From contig NZ_CP118100.1 of NCBI RefSeq assembly GCF_028747645.1, positions 2,852,001-2,916,000 of the forward strand: 64,000 nucleotides of DNA. The letters run 5' to 3'. Every line of letters starts with the position of its first letter. Within the stretch, counting starts at the first letter, position 1. This document shows positions 34,960-42,684 of the stretch, piece by piece. This DNA comes from Microbacterium esteraromaticum (GTDB lineage: Bacteria > Actinomycetota > Actinomycetes > Actinomycetales > Microbacteriaceae). A program made the position numbers and the translations under genes. The notes beneath the pieces were generated by a model that saw only the letters and a list, made by a program, of their open reading frames with translations, had not been told where the DNA came from and ran no database searches.

Positions 34960-35715
34960 CGCGCCGGCGGCCAGCTCGACGGACTCGTCGCGATCGTCAC
35001 CGGCGGCGCCTCGGGTATCGGCGCCGCCGTCGCCGGAGCGCTGCACGCCGAAGGCGCGCAGATCGCGGTACTCGACCGCGACATCGCCCACGCCGATGCC
35101 GCCTTCGCCGCGTTCACCGCAGATGTCTCCGACCGCGCGTCGGTGGATGCCGCCGTCGCGGCGGTCGCAGAGAAGTTCGGCCGCATCGACATCGTGATCA
35201 ACAACGCCGGCGTCGGCGCCCAGGGCGATATCGCCGCGAACGACGACGACGAATGGGCCCGCGTGCTCTCGATCAACGTCACCGGCATCGCGCGAGTGAC
35301 CGCGGCGGCGCTCCCCTGGCTGCGACGCTCGCCCGCCGCAGCCGTCTGCAACACGGCATCCATCGCCTCCACCACTGGGCTCCCCCAGCGCGCTCTGTAC
35401 TCGGCGTCCAAGGGCGCCGTCTCGGCGCTGACCCGGGCGATGGCCGCAGATCACCTGCGCGAGGGCATCCGCGTCAACGCCGTCAACCCCGGCACCGCCG
35501 ACACCCCCTGGGTGGGGCGCCTGCTGGACTCGGCCGACGACCCCGCCGCCGAGCGCGCAGCGCTGAACGCCCGCCAGCCGCACGGCCGCCTGGTCTCGCC
35601 CGACGAGGTCGCCGGCGCCGTGCTCTACCTGGTCAGCCCACTGTCGGGCTCGACCACCGGCACCTGCATCGAGGTCGACGGCGGCATGGCGCAGCTGCGC
35701 CTGCGCAGCGAGTAG
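34912..35715 (+). CDS. SDR dehydrogenase, probable 2-keto-3-deoxy-L-fuconate dehydrogenase
   Basis: Short-chain dehydrogenase of 267 residues. NAD-binding TGGASGIGAAV, NNAG in VINNAGVGAQG, catalytic Ser in TASIAST and YxxxK in YSASKGAVSAL. It would oxidise 2-keto-3-deoxy-L-fuconate to the 2,4-diketo acid before the FAH-type hydrolase cuts it. The GTG start overlaps the hydrolase stop. The first 20 residues (SGIDPVVERAEGETRRAGG) are encoded by an intergenic repeat and are not part of the usual SDR fold, so they are probably a recent extension. Confidence 0.87.
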   Translation: MSGIDPVVERAEGETRRAGGQLDGLVAIVTGGASGIGAAVAGALHAEGAQIAVLDRDIAHADAAFAAFTADVSDRASVDAAVAAVAEKFGRIDIVINNAGVGAQGDIAANDDDEWARVLSINVTGIARVTAAALPWLRRSPAAAVCNTASIASTTGLPQRALYSASKGAVSALTRAMAADHLREGIRVNAVNPGTADTPWVGRLLDSADDPAAERAALNARQPHGRLVSPDEVAGAVLYLVSPLSGSTTGTCIEVDGGMAQLRLRSE

Positions 35716-35748
35716 TCGCGCCTTCGGCCGGCTTGTCGCCCGCGCTCC

Positions 35749-35844
35749 GGTCGCAGTCTCTCCCGCATCCGCCGGCGCATCCTCATTCCGGTCGCAGTTT
35801 CTCCCGCATCCGCCGTCGCGAAGCGGGAGGAACTGCGACGGGAA
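35749..35844. repeat. Palindromic element type B, locus 1
   Basis: Inverted arms GTCGCAGTTTCTCCCGC (35791-35807) and GCGGGAGGAACTGCGAC (35823-35839), one mismatch. A second left arm, GTCGCAGTCTCTCCCGC, begins at 35750 without a partner. The rest of the 219-base gap to the next gene holds a CTGTGGATAACC stretch and nothing else I recognise. Confidence 0.85.
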
Positions 35845-35934
35845 CCACCCGGCGGATGCCCGTAATGGCGCGCCGCGCGTCGGCGCCTGTGGATAACCGG
35901 CCCGGCACCGGCCCCGAGATGCCATCGTGGGCGG

Positions 35935-36909
35935 ATGCCACCGCGCCCGCGCCCTCTCCCGCCTCACCTTCCCACGCACTTCGCCGTGCGGGACGCCGCG
36001 GTCGCAGGAGTGAACCGCGGGCGCCTGCACCGCGCTGACCTGGATCGCCCGTTTCAGGGCGTGCGCTCCCGCCGCGCGGGGTCCTCCGCCACGCCAGAGC
36101 CCGCAGATGCGTTCGCGCGCCAGCGGCACGAGCACAGACTCCGTACGTTGGCCTACGCGCCGCGACTTCGGCCAAACCAACTGATCAGCCACGAGAGCGC
36201 GATCGCCCTCATCGGCGGACCGATGCCGCTCGCACTCGACGAGAACGGCCCCCTCGACGGTGCGACCCTACCCGTGCACGTCAGCACCCGAGGCGCGGGA
36301 CCGCTCGTGCGCGCGGCAGGCGTGCGTGGCCACCGAATCCCTGAAGAAGTGCCGTGGCTGGAAGGGGACGGCATCAACGCCGTGCATCCAGCATTTCTGT
36401 GGACGCAGATGGGCTCGTGGAGCGTGCCCGACCTCGTCGCACTCGGTGACTACCTGTGCCGCCTGCACCGGCCGGGTCCCGGCCGCCCGACAGTGGGGCG
36501 CCAACCGTGGACCACGATCACCGACCTGCGCACCATGCTGGCGTCCGGACGCCGCATCGGCATGGCGCGGCTCCGCACAGCAGTGGATCTCATCCGCGAA
36601 GACTCCTGGTCCCCGCGGGAATCGCTGGTGCGATATCGCATCGTGATGGCCGGACTGCCCGAGCCCGCGCTCAACCACGACGTGTTCACCGCGGACGGCC
36701 GATTCCTGGCCTGCGTCGATATGGCGTATCCGCAACGAAAGGTTGCCATCGAGTACCAGGGCCGCCTGCACCATGCGAGCTACGCGGCCGACGTCGAGCG
36801 GATCGCCGCACTACGCGCCGCAGGCTGGACGGTGATCGAGGTCACCGATGCCCTCTACCGCCGCCCCGATGAGCTCATCGCACGCATCCGCCGGGCACTG
36901 GCCGGCTGA
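35935..36909 (+). CDS. DUF559/VSR-endonuclease-fold hypothetical protein
   Basis: A 324-residue protein of a type common in Microbacteriaceae. The N-terminal two-thirds has no recognised domain (RLRPNQLISHESAIALIGGP is an AbiEi-like segment). The C-terminal part CVDMAYPQRKVAIEYQGRLH, then an Arg-rich helix and AAGWTVIEVTDALYRRP, resembles the Vsr/DUF559 endonuclease fold with Asp, Glu and a QGRLHH segment. Function unknown. A CATCGT box six bases before the ATG suggests a leaderless message. It is flanked on both sides by type B palindromes and breaks the continuity of the fucose genes, so it may have been inserted as a unit. Confidence 0.7.
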   Translation: MPPRPRPLPPHLPTHFAVRDAAVAGVNRGRLHRADLDRPFQGVRSRRAGSSATPEPADAFARQRHEHRLRTLAYAPRLRPNQLISHESAIALIGGPMPLALDENGPLDGATLPVHVSTRGAGPLVRAAGVRGHRIPEEVPWLEGDGINAVHPAFLWTQMGSWSVPDLVALGDYLCRLHRPGPGRPTVGRQPWTTITDLRTMLASGRRIGMARLRTAVDLIREDSWSPRESLVRYRIVMAGLPEPALNHDVFTADGRFLACVDMAYPQRKVAIEYQGRLHHASYAADVERIAALRAAGWTVIEVTDALYRRPDELIARIRRALAG

Positions 36910-36931
36910 CCTGCGCTGCCCGCGCCCGCCA

Positions 36932-36990
36932 TTCCAGTCGCATTTTCTCCCGCATGCGACCTCGCGAAGCGGGAGAAAGTGCGACCGGAG
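36932..36990. repeat. Palindromic element type B, locus 2
   Basis: Arms GTCGCATTTTCTCCCGC (36937-36953) and GCGGGAGAAAGTGCGAC (36969-36985), one mismatch. It lies at the other end of the DUF559-like gene and between convergent genes, so it could also act as a terminator. Confidence 0.85.
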
Positions 36991-37021
36991 CAGCCGAACC
37001 GGGCGCCCGACACCACCGACT

Positions 37022-37900
37022 TCAGCGGATGCCGTAAAACCGGCGACCGTTCGTCCAGAGGATCTTGTCAACATCAAGGCCGCGGCGCTCTGCCCAGTCG
37101 GCGATGGTGTGGCACCAGTCGTCACGTCCCCCCGGAACGTAGGCACCGCCGTCGATCACGGTGGCGTCGATCGACGACACCGGCCAGTCACTGCCCCACA
37201 TCAGCCGGTTCTCCCCGAAAGCGTCCGCCGCGGCATCCAGGAAGGGCTCCAGCTGATCCTCATCCCACACCCCACCTGCTTCGGCCGGCAGACCGGACAG
37301 CTTGACGTACACTTGCGGGTGTCGCGCGAGATCGGCCAGGTCGCGCAGCCAGTCCGCACTCGGCCGCAACGGCCCGTCCGGGGTGCCGACAGCGGGCTTG
37401 CCGAGGTGGTCGAGCACGATGTTCAGACCCGGAACGGCGTCGGCAAGGGCTGTGACGTCGGGGATCTGATGCGCGCGCACACAGGCGTCGAACGTCCATC
37501 CTCGGGATGCCAGGGTTCGGGCGCCCTCAATGAACTTCGGGGTGCGGGCGAGTCCGTCCTTCTCTCCCTGCAGCAGGTGCCGCACCCCCACGACACTCTC
37601 GTATCGGGCGAGTGCGTCGAGGTGCCGTGTGGTCTTGCGACCGCGGTCGAGCCGAGCCCCCGCAACGATTGCGACGACGCCGGTCGCCTCGGCGATCGCG
37701 TCGACCCAGCGCACTTCGTCGATCGATTGCTTCTCGACGGGGTCGGCTTGCACGAAGACTGCGATCTGCTCGTCGACATCGTCGATCCGGTCGTTGAGAA
37801 GCTCATCGACGGCGAAGCGGCTGTCGAGCTCTCCTTCCAACCAGGGGTAGCTGAGGACCTCCGGGTCCCACAGGTGGAGGTGAGAGTCCATGACGCGCAT
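37022..37900 (-). CDS. Amidohydrolase (COG3618), probable L-fuconolactonase
   Basis: Hydrolyses L-fucono-1,5-lactone to L-fuconate (inferred), 292 residues. The amidohydrolase HxH is in MDSHLHLWDPEVLSYPWL, further His in VLDHLGKPAVG, and the terminal Asp in LMWGSDWPVSS; these match lactonases of this family. It supplies the only missing step between the AKR and the dehydratase. The start could be ATG at 37900 (MRVMDSH) or three codons later; no ribosome site helps. It is divergent from the FCD regulator. Confidence 0.85.
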   Translation of the reverse strand: MRVMDSHLHLWDPEVLSYPWLEGELDSRFAVDELLNDRIDDVDEQIAVFVQADPVEKQSIDEVRWVDAIAEATGVVAIVAGARLDRGRKTTRHLDALARYESVVGVRHLLQGEKDGLARTPKFIEGARTLASRGWTFDACVRAHQIPDVTALADAVPGLNIVLDHLGKPAVGTPDGPLRPSADWLRDLADLARHPQVYVKLSGLPAEAGGVWDEDQLEPFLDAAADAFGENRLMWGSDWPVSSIDATVIDGGAYVPGGRDDWCHTIADWAERRGLDVDKILWTNGRRFYGIR

Positions 37901-37927
37901 GCACCCATGCTCACACACCTCACCGAG

Positions 37928-37952
37928 ACATCCGATCAATATGCGAAGATGT
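37928..37952. promoter_or_regulatory. Putative operator between lactonase and GntR genes
   Basis: ACATCCGAT at 37928-37936 repeats the core of the palindrome found between the fuc operons. A symmetric GATGT at 37948-37952 completes a wider arrangement. GAAGAT (37945-37950) is six bases before the regulator ATG and would be its -10 box. Confidence 0.6.
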
Positions 37953-37956
37953 GCGC

Positions 37957-38637
37957 ATGGCTGTGACAGACGAGGCGATCGAGAAGATCAAGGCGATGAT
38001 CGTGTCGGGCGAACTCGGCCCCGGCGACCGCCTGCCGCCCGAGAAGGAACTCGCCGAGCGACTCGGCCTCTCCCGCAACTCGATGCGCGAGGCGGTGAAG
38101 GCGCTCGAGGTCATCCGCGTACTCGATGTGCGCCGCGGGGACGGCACGTATGTGACGAGTCTCGAACCGCATCTACTCCTGGAGGCCATCACGTTCGTCG
38201 TCGACATGCACGACGATGACTCGCTACTGGAGCTGTTCGCCGTGCGCCGCATCCTCGAGTCCCAGGCGACCGCGCTGGCCGCGGGCCATGCCGGCGCCGA
38301 TGATGCCGGTGCACTGCTCGACGAGGTCAACGCCGTCGATCCTAAGACCGTATCGATTGACGACCTCGTGGCGCATGACACGCACTTCCACTCGCAAGTG
38401 GTCGGCCTGGCCGGCAACGGGTATCTCGCCAGCCTGATCGACGGCCTGAGCAGTCAGACCATTCGGGCGCGGGTGTGGCGCGGGCTCACCGAGCAGGGGG
38501 CCGTGGAGCGCACGCTCTCGGAGCACCGCGCGATCGCCGAGGCCATCGCGAACCACGATGCGACGCTGGCGGCATCGCTCGCGAGCGCGCATGTCGCCGG
38601 TGTGGAGCGTTGGCTGCGTCAGGCCGCTCAGGCCTGA
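37957..38637 (+). CDS. GntR-family (FadR/FCD) regulator, probable fuc regulator
   Basis: A 226-residue repressor. GntR winged helix at residues 5-70 (GDRLPPEKELAERLGLSRNS, MREAVKALEV), then the FCD ligand domain with metal-binding pattern in DDLVAHDTHFHSQVVGLAGN and SEHRAIAEAI. It is divergent from the lactonase gene. The ACATCCGAT motif in its own promoter also sits between the two main fuc operons, so I infer it controls the L-fucose pathway, sensing a pathway acid. ATG at 37957 is preferred over GTG two codons earlier because of the -10 spacing. Confidence 0.85.
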   Translation: MAVTDEAIEKIKAMIVSGELGPGDRLPPEKELAERLGLSRNSMREAVKALEVIRVLDVRRGDGTYVTSLEPHLLLEAITFVVDMHDDDSLLELFAVRRILESQATALAAGHAGADDAGALLDEVNAVDPKTVSIDDLVAHDTHFHSQVVGLAGNGYLASLIDGLSSQTIRARVWRGLTEQGAVERTLSEHRAIAEAIANHDATLAASLASAHVAGVERWLRQAAQA

Positions 38638-38652
38638 CGCGACCGGTTCTGC

Positions 38653-39309
38653 TCAGGCTCCGAGGCGCACCATCGCGGCGTCGAACTCGGCGGCTGACGA
38701 GTCGCTGACCGGGTGCGCGAAGAGCTCATCGAGCACGGCCGGTGCGGCCGTGAAGTAGGGAACGCCGTTCTCGCGCAGCGCGACGATGTCGTCGGCCGAG
38801 CGCAGGCTCGCGGCGAGCACGTCCGTGTCGCTGTCGGCGCACACCGCCTGCATGCGGGCGATGAGTCCGTCGCCGTCGAGGCCGGCGTCGCGCATCCGCC
38901 CGAGGTAGGGGGCGATGTACCGCACGCCGATGCTGGCGCAGGCAAGCGCCTGCGCCACGGAGTAGACGGCGGTAACGAGCACGGTCGCCCCGTCACGCAC
39001 GAGGGCGGATGCCGCCGCGAAGCCTTCTTCGGTGGCGGGCACCTTGACGGCGATGCGGTCACCCAGCTCGAGCAGGCCCGCGGCGTTGCGCAGGAAGGAG
39101 TCGCGGTCACCGCCCCAGGTCTGGAAGAAGACCTCGCGTGCGCCCTGGCCGGTCCAGCGCGCGTAGAGTTCTGGAATGTCGGCGGCCGTGCGGCCGCCGC
39201 GCTCGAGGATGGTCGGGTTCGTCGTCACGCCGTGGACCACGCCGGCGTCGAGCAACCGTCCCACACGTTCGACATCAGCACTGTCCACATACAGCCGCGG
39301 CGCGGTCAT
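38653..39309 (-). CDS. Transaldolase/fructose-6-phosphate aldolase-family protein
   Basis: A 218-residue small transaldolase-like enzyme (FSA/TalC size). It starts APRLYVDSADVERVGRLLD with the active-site Asp, has GVTTNPTILERGG, and the Schiff-base Lys in RIAVKVPATEEGF; YIAPYLGRM supplies the Tyr region. It cleaves or transfers dihydroxyacetone units from a sugar phosphate or free sugar. It is divergent from the PfkB kinase across operator copy 3, and nearly abuts (15 bases) the convergent regulator gene. Confidence 0.87.
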   Translation of the reverse strand: MTAPRLYVDSADVERVGRLLDAGVVHGVTTNPTILERGGRTAADIPELYARWTGQGAREVFFQTWGGDRDSFLRNAAGLLELGDRIAVKVPATEEGFAAASALVRDGATVLVTAVYSVAQALACASIGVRYIAPYLGRMRDAGLDGDGLIARMQAVCADSDTDVLAASLRSADDIVALRENGVPYFTAAPAVLDELFAHPVSDSSAAEFDAAMVRLGA

Positions 39310-39330
39310 CCGGTCTCCTCACGCGTCCAA

Positions 39331-39362
39331 CCTGTGATTACAGGTAGGGATGCGGCTAATGT
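39331..39362. promoter_or_regulatory. Regulon operator copy 3 with ribokinase -10 box
   Basis: CCTGTGATTACAGG at 39331-39344, with A and T flanks extending the symmetry. TAATGT at 39357-39362 is a -10 box for the kinase operon. The operator overlaps the expected -35 position and lies 22 bases from the aldolase start on the other strand. Confidence 0.7.
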
Positions 39363-39402
39363 AATGACAGCGTTCGTCGAAGTCAAAGCCGATCGGGAGA
39401 AC

Positions 39403-40344
39403 ATGACAAGCGACCAGTCCAGCCGCACCGGTGTGGTGATCGTCGGCAGCGTCACCGCCGATGTGACCACCTTCTCCCAGCGGCTCCCCGCCCGCGGCGA
39501 GACCATCCTCGGCGATGAGTTCACCCTGGTGCTGGGCGGCAAGGGCGCGAACCAGGCCGTCGCGGCCGGTCTCGCGGGCGCCCGCACCAGCTTCGTCGGC
39601 TGCGTGGGCGATGACCTGTTCCACGATCTCGTCGTCGACGGTCTCAGCAGCGCGGGTGTCGATCTGACCCACCTGCGCACGGTGCCCGGCCCCACCGGGA
39701 TCGCCCACATCCGCGTCGACGCCTCGGCGCAGAACGACATCGTCATGGTGCCGCTGGCCAACGCCCACCTCAACGCCGAGCAGATCGACGCGGCCCTCGC
39801 CGCGCTCGCGCCGACGACGTCGGTGCTGCTGACGCAGCTCGAGACCCCGGCATCCCTCACCCTGCACATCGCCTCGCGCGCCCGCGAGCACGGCATGAGC
39901 GTCGTGCTCGACCCGGCTCCGGCAGCACCACTGGATGCCGCGGTCTGGGCACACATCGACATCGTCACCCCGAACGAGACCGAGGCGACACTGATGAGCG
40001 GCATCGAGGTCGTCGACCGCGACTCGGCCGAGCGTGCGGGCCGCTGGTTCCGTGAGCAGGGCGCCGGCGCCGCGGTGATCACGATGGCCGAGAAGGGGTC
40101 GTGCGTCGTGACCGCCGAGGGCACCACGTTCATCGACCCGATCCCCGTCGAAGCCGTCGACACGACCGCCGCGGGCGACGCCTACGCCGGCTACCTGGGA
40201 GCGGCACTCGCCGAGGGCTGGACGCTGGCCGAGGCGACCGAGCTGGCCAGCGCGGCGGGCGCGATCGCCGTCACCCGCCAGGGCGCCTCACCGAGCCTGC
40301 CCCGTCGTGCAGAAGTGGATGCCCTGCGCGCGTCGCAGAGCTGA
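39403..40344 (+). CDS. PfkB-family sugar kinase (ribokinase type)
   Basis: ATP-dependent sugar kinase, 313 residues. Substrate-binding GGKGANQAVAAGLAG near residue 45, and the ATP/anion-hole signature DTTAAGDAYAGYLGAAL with the catalytic Asp near the C-terminus. Ribokinase-like length and order. ATG at 39403 has GGGAGA in front and a 35-base leader from the -10 box; an earlier in-frame ATG at 39364 is too near that box. First gene of the operon kinase-RbsD-GntR. Confidence 0.9.
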   Translation: MTSDQSSRTGVVIVGSVTADVTTFSQRLPARGETILGDEFTLVLGGKGANQAVAAGLAGARTSFVGCVGDDLFHDLVVDGLSSAGVDLTHLRTVPGPTGIAHIRVDASAQNDIVMVPLANAHLNAEQIDAALAALAPTTSVLLTQLETPASLTLHIASRAREHGMSVVLDPAPAAPLDAAVWAHIDIVTPNETEATLMSGIEVVDRDSAERAGRWFREQGAGAAVITMAEKGSCVVTAEGTTFIDPIPVEAVDTTAAGDAYAGYLGAALAEGWTLAEATELASAAGAIAVTRQGASPSLPRRAEVDALRASQS

Positions 40345-40354
40345 GGAGGAGCCC

Positions 40355-40765
40355 ATGCGCAAGACCGACACCACCATCAACCCGGCGCTCTCACGCGTGA
40401 TCAGCGAAACGGGTCACACCGACCTGATCGTCGTGACCGACGCCGGACTGCCGATCCCGCCCGGTACCGAGCGCATCGATCTGGCATACCGCCCCGGCGC
40501 ACCGGCGTTCCTCGATGTGCTCGACACCGTGCTCGCCGAGATGGTCGTGGAGGGTGCGACCGTGTCGGCAGAGGTCGCCGAGGTCAGCCCGCACGTGCTC
40601 GACGCACTGCGTGAGCGCCTGCCGGGCATCGAGATCGAGCTGGTGCCGCACATCGAGTTCAAGAAGCGGACCGCGGATGCCCGCGCCTTCGTGCGCTCCG
40701 GCGAGTTCACACCGTACGCCAACGTGATCCTGCACGCGGGCGTCGCGTACGGAGCACCGTCATGA
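40355..40765 (+). CDS. rbsD: D-ribose pyranase (RbsD family)
   Basis: Mutarotase of 136 residues that converts the pyranose to the furanose form for the adjacent kinase. The sequence LSRVISETGHTDLIVVTDAG, then LPIPPGTERIDLAYRPGAPA and the C-terminal FVRSGEFTPYANVILHAGV match RbsD, including the catalytic His and Asp. GAGGAGGA ribosome site. Its stop overlaps the regulator start by four bases. With the kinase it makes a ribose-like utilisation unit, although the sugar may be another pentose or hexose. Confidence 0.9.
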   Translation: MRKTDTTINPALSRVISETGHTDLIVVTDAGLPIPPGTERIDLAYRPGAPAFLDVLDTVLAEMVVEGATVSAEVAEVSPHVLDALRERLPGIEIELVPHIEFKKRTADARAFVRSGEFTPYANVILHAGVAYGAPS

Positions 40766-41538
40766 TCGAGAGCAACGACGGGATCGACCGCCGCTCCGCC
40801 GCTCCGATGTACGACCAGCTGCGACGGCTGATCGTCGAGCACATCGAGAACGACCGCCTGCAGCCCGGCGACCCGTTGCCGGGCGAGCACCGACTGTGCG
40901 ACCAGTACGGCGTCTCGCGCACGGTGGTACGGCAGGCACTGGGTCAACTGGAGCACGAGGGCCTGATCGAACGGGTCAAGGGCAAGGGCACCTTTGTGGC
41001 CAGGCCGCGCACGGCCGAATCGCTCGTGCACACGCTGGTCGGACTCTACGAGGAGGTCGAGCGCCGCGGCGGGCACGTGCACAGCGACATCCTGCGCCAT
41101 GAGCGGATCACCGCCGATGCCGAGGTCGCGCGGGCGCTCGAGCTGGACGAGGGCGCCCCGGTGGTCGTGCTCGAACGTCTGCGTCACGTCGACGGCGACG
41201 CCTGGTCGCTGTCGACGACGTGGATGCCCGAGGACGTCGGCACGCACTCGTTCGACGTCGACCTGCGGGAGGCCTCGCTCTACCGACTGCTCGCAGAGCA
41301 GGGCATCGTCGCCACGCACGGCGTCCGCTCGGCTGAGGCGACGGTGGCCACGCACGAGCAGGCCCAGCTGCTGGGGTTGACCGCGGGCGCGGCCCTACTG
41401 CGGCTGCGCAGCGTGAGCCGCGATGAGAGCGGACGGCCGATCGAGTTCTTCGTGGCCTACCACCGCGGCGACCGCTCCCGCTTCGAGTTCCAGCTCGACG
41501 CCGACAGCTCGCGGGGCGAGCTCATCCGCATCCCGTGA
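40762..41538 (+). CDS. GntR-family regulator with UTRA domain
   Basis: A 258-residue HutC-type regulator. Winged helix at about residues 10-78 ([34 protein letters not shown]) and a UTRA effector domain from about residue 95 ([16 protein letters not shown], ending [16 protein letters not shown]). UTRA regulators such as TreR bind sites of the form TTGTATATACAA, close to the CTTGTAATTACAAG palindromes here, and its own operon carries one. I therefore propose it as the regulon master; the FCD regulator nearby is the alternative. Confidence 0.88.
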   Translation: MIESNDGIDRRSAAPMYDQLRRLIVEHIENDRLQPGDPLPGEHRLCDQYGVSRTVVRQALGQLEHEGLIERVKGKGTFVARPRTAESLVHTLVGLYEEVERRGGHVHSDILRHERITADAEVARALELDEGAPVVVLERLRHVDGDAWSLSTTWMPEDVGTHSFDVDLREASLYRLLAEQGIVATHGVRSAEATVATHEQAQLLGLTAGAALLRLRSVSRDESGRPIEFFVAYHRGDRSRFEFQLDADSSRGELIRIP

Positions 41539-41548
41539 CCGCGACGGC

Positions 41549-41554
41549 TACCCT
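41549..41554 (+). promoter_or_regulatory. -10 box of a leaderless promoter (TACCCT)
   Basis: TACCCT ends six bases before the ATG at 41561, with no ribosome site. The identical box and spacing occur before 44013, 54763 and 59721. Confidence 0.55.
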
Positions 41555-41560
41555 CGAATC

Positions 41561-42613
41561 ATGAGTGAGTGGGTCAGTTCCGCCATCCGGGTGCTCGAGG
41601 CGGATGCCAACCGCTCGGCCGATACGCATCTGCATCTGTTCCCCCTCCCGGCGGAGTGGGGCATCGACCTGTATCTGAAGGACGAGTCGGTGCATCCGAC
41701 CGGGTCGCTCAAGCACCGCCTGGCACGATCACTGATCCTGTACGGGCTGGTCAACGGCCTGATCGACGAGAACACGACGCTGGTCGAGTCCTCCAGCGGG
41801 TCGACGGCGGTGTCAGAGGCGTACTTCGCCCGAATGCTGGGCTTGAAGTTCATCACGGTCATCCCGCGCTCGACGAGCCAGGAGAAGATCGACCTCATCG
41901 AGTTCTACGGCGGGCACTGCCACCTGGTCGATCGGGCCGAGGACATCTCCCCCGAGGCGCGGCGGCTGGCGGCCGGATGCTACGGGCATTACCTCGACCA
42001 GTTCACGTTCGCCGAGCGTGCCACCGACTGGCGGGGCAACAACAACATCGCCGAGAGCGTGTTCAGCCAGTTGGCTCAGGAACGGCATCCGGTCCCCCGC
42101 TGGATCGTCGTCGGCGCCGGCACCGGCGGCACCAGCGCCACGTTCGGACGCTACGTGCGCTACCGGCGTCACGCCACACAGGTCGCGGTCGTCGACCCCG
42201 AGGGGTCGGCGTTCTACGCCGCCTGGAAGGGCGACACCGAGGCGACCGGGCAGCCGAGCCGCATCGAGGGCATCGGGCGTCCGCGCGTCGAGCCCTCGTT
42301 CGTCCCGAGCGTCATCGACGAGATGATCGCGGTGCCGGATGCGGCCTCGGTCGCCGCCATCCGCCTGCTGCGTGAGCGCACGCTTCATCTGGCGGGCGGC
42401 TCGACCGGCACCAACCTGTACGGCGCTTTCGAACTCATCGGGCGCATGCGCGATGCCGGCGAGACCGGCAGCGTCGTCACACTGATCTGCGACAGCGGCA
42501 TCCGCTACACGCAGACCTACTACTCCGACGAATGGGTCACGGCGCAGGGTCTCGATCTGGCCCCGCACCGGCAGCGGATGATCGATTTTCTCGCCGGAAG
42601 CGCCTGGGGGTAA
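41561..42613 (+). CDS. PLP-dependent cysteine synthase-fold enzyme, probable L-cysteine desulfhydrase
   Basis: A 350-residue type II PLP enzyme. The Lys that binds PLP is in [14 protein letters not shown]; substrate loop [22 protein letters not shown] phosphate loop [14 protein letters not shown]; and a C-terminal Ser region [15 protein letters not shown]. The sequence looks like the actinobacterial Cds1 group that degrades L-cysteine to sulfide, pyruvate and ammonia, rather than a biosynthetic CysK. Single gene with its own leaderless promoter; the IS30 element lies just downstream. Cysteine degradation is inferred from family resemblance. Confidence 0.8.
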   Translation: MSEWVSSAIRVLEADANRSADTHLHLFPLPAEWGIDLYLKDESVHPTGSLKHRLARSLILYGLVNGLIDENTTLVESSSGSTAVSEAYFARMLGLKFITVIPRSTSQEKIDLIEFYGGHCHLVDRAEDISPEARRLAAGCYGHYLDQFTFAERATDWRGNNNIAESVFSQLAQERHPVPRWIVVGAGTGGTSATFGRYVRYRRHATQVAVVDPEGSAFYAAWKGDTEATGQPSRIEGIGRPRVEPSFVPSVIDEMIAVPDAASVAAIRLLRERTLHLAGGSTGTNLYGAFELIGRMRDAGETGSVVTLICDSGIRYTQTYYSDEWVTAQGLDLAPHRQRMIDFLAGSAWG

Positions 42614-42644
42614 GCGCGCGTCGAGTCGTTGGGCGCGCGGTTCC

Positions 42645-42661
42645 GTTCGCAACTCCGGAGA
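42645..42661. repeat. Palindromic element type A, copy 2, left arm
   Basis: GTTCGCAACTCCGGAGA, differing from the right arm of this copy at one of 17 positions. Its partner is separated from it by the IS30 element. Confidence 0.8.
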
Positions 42662-42684
42662 TTCTCACCGAATCCGGTCATCTG

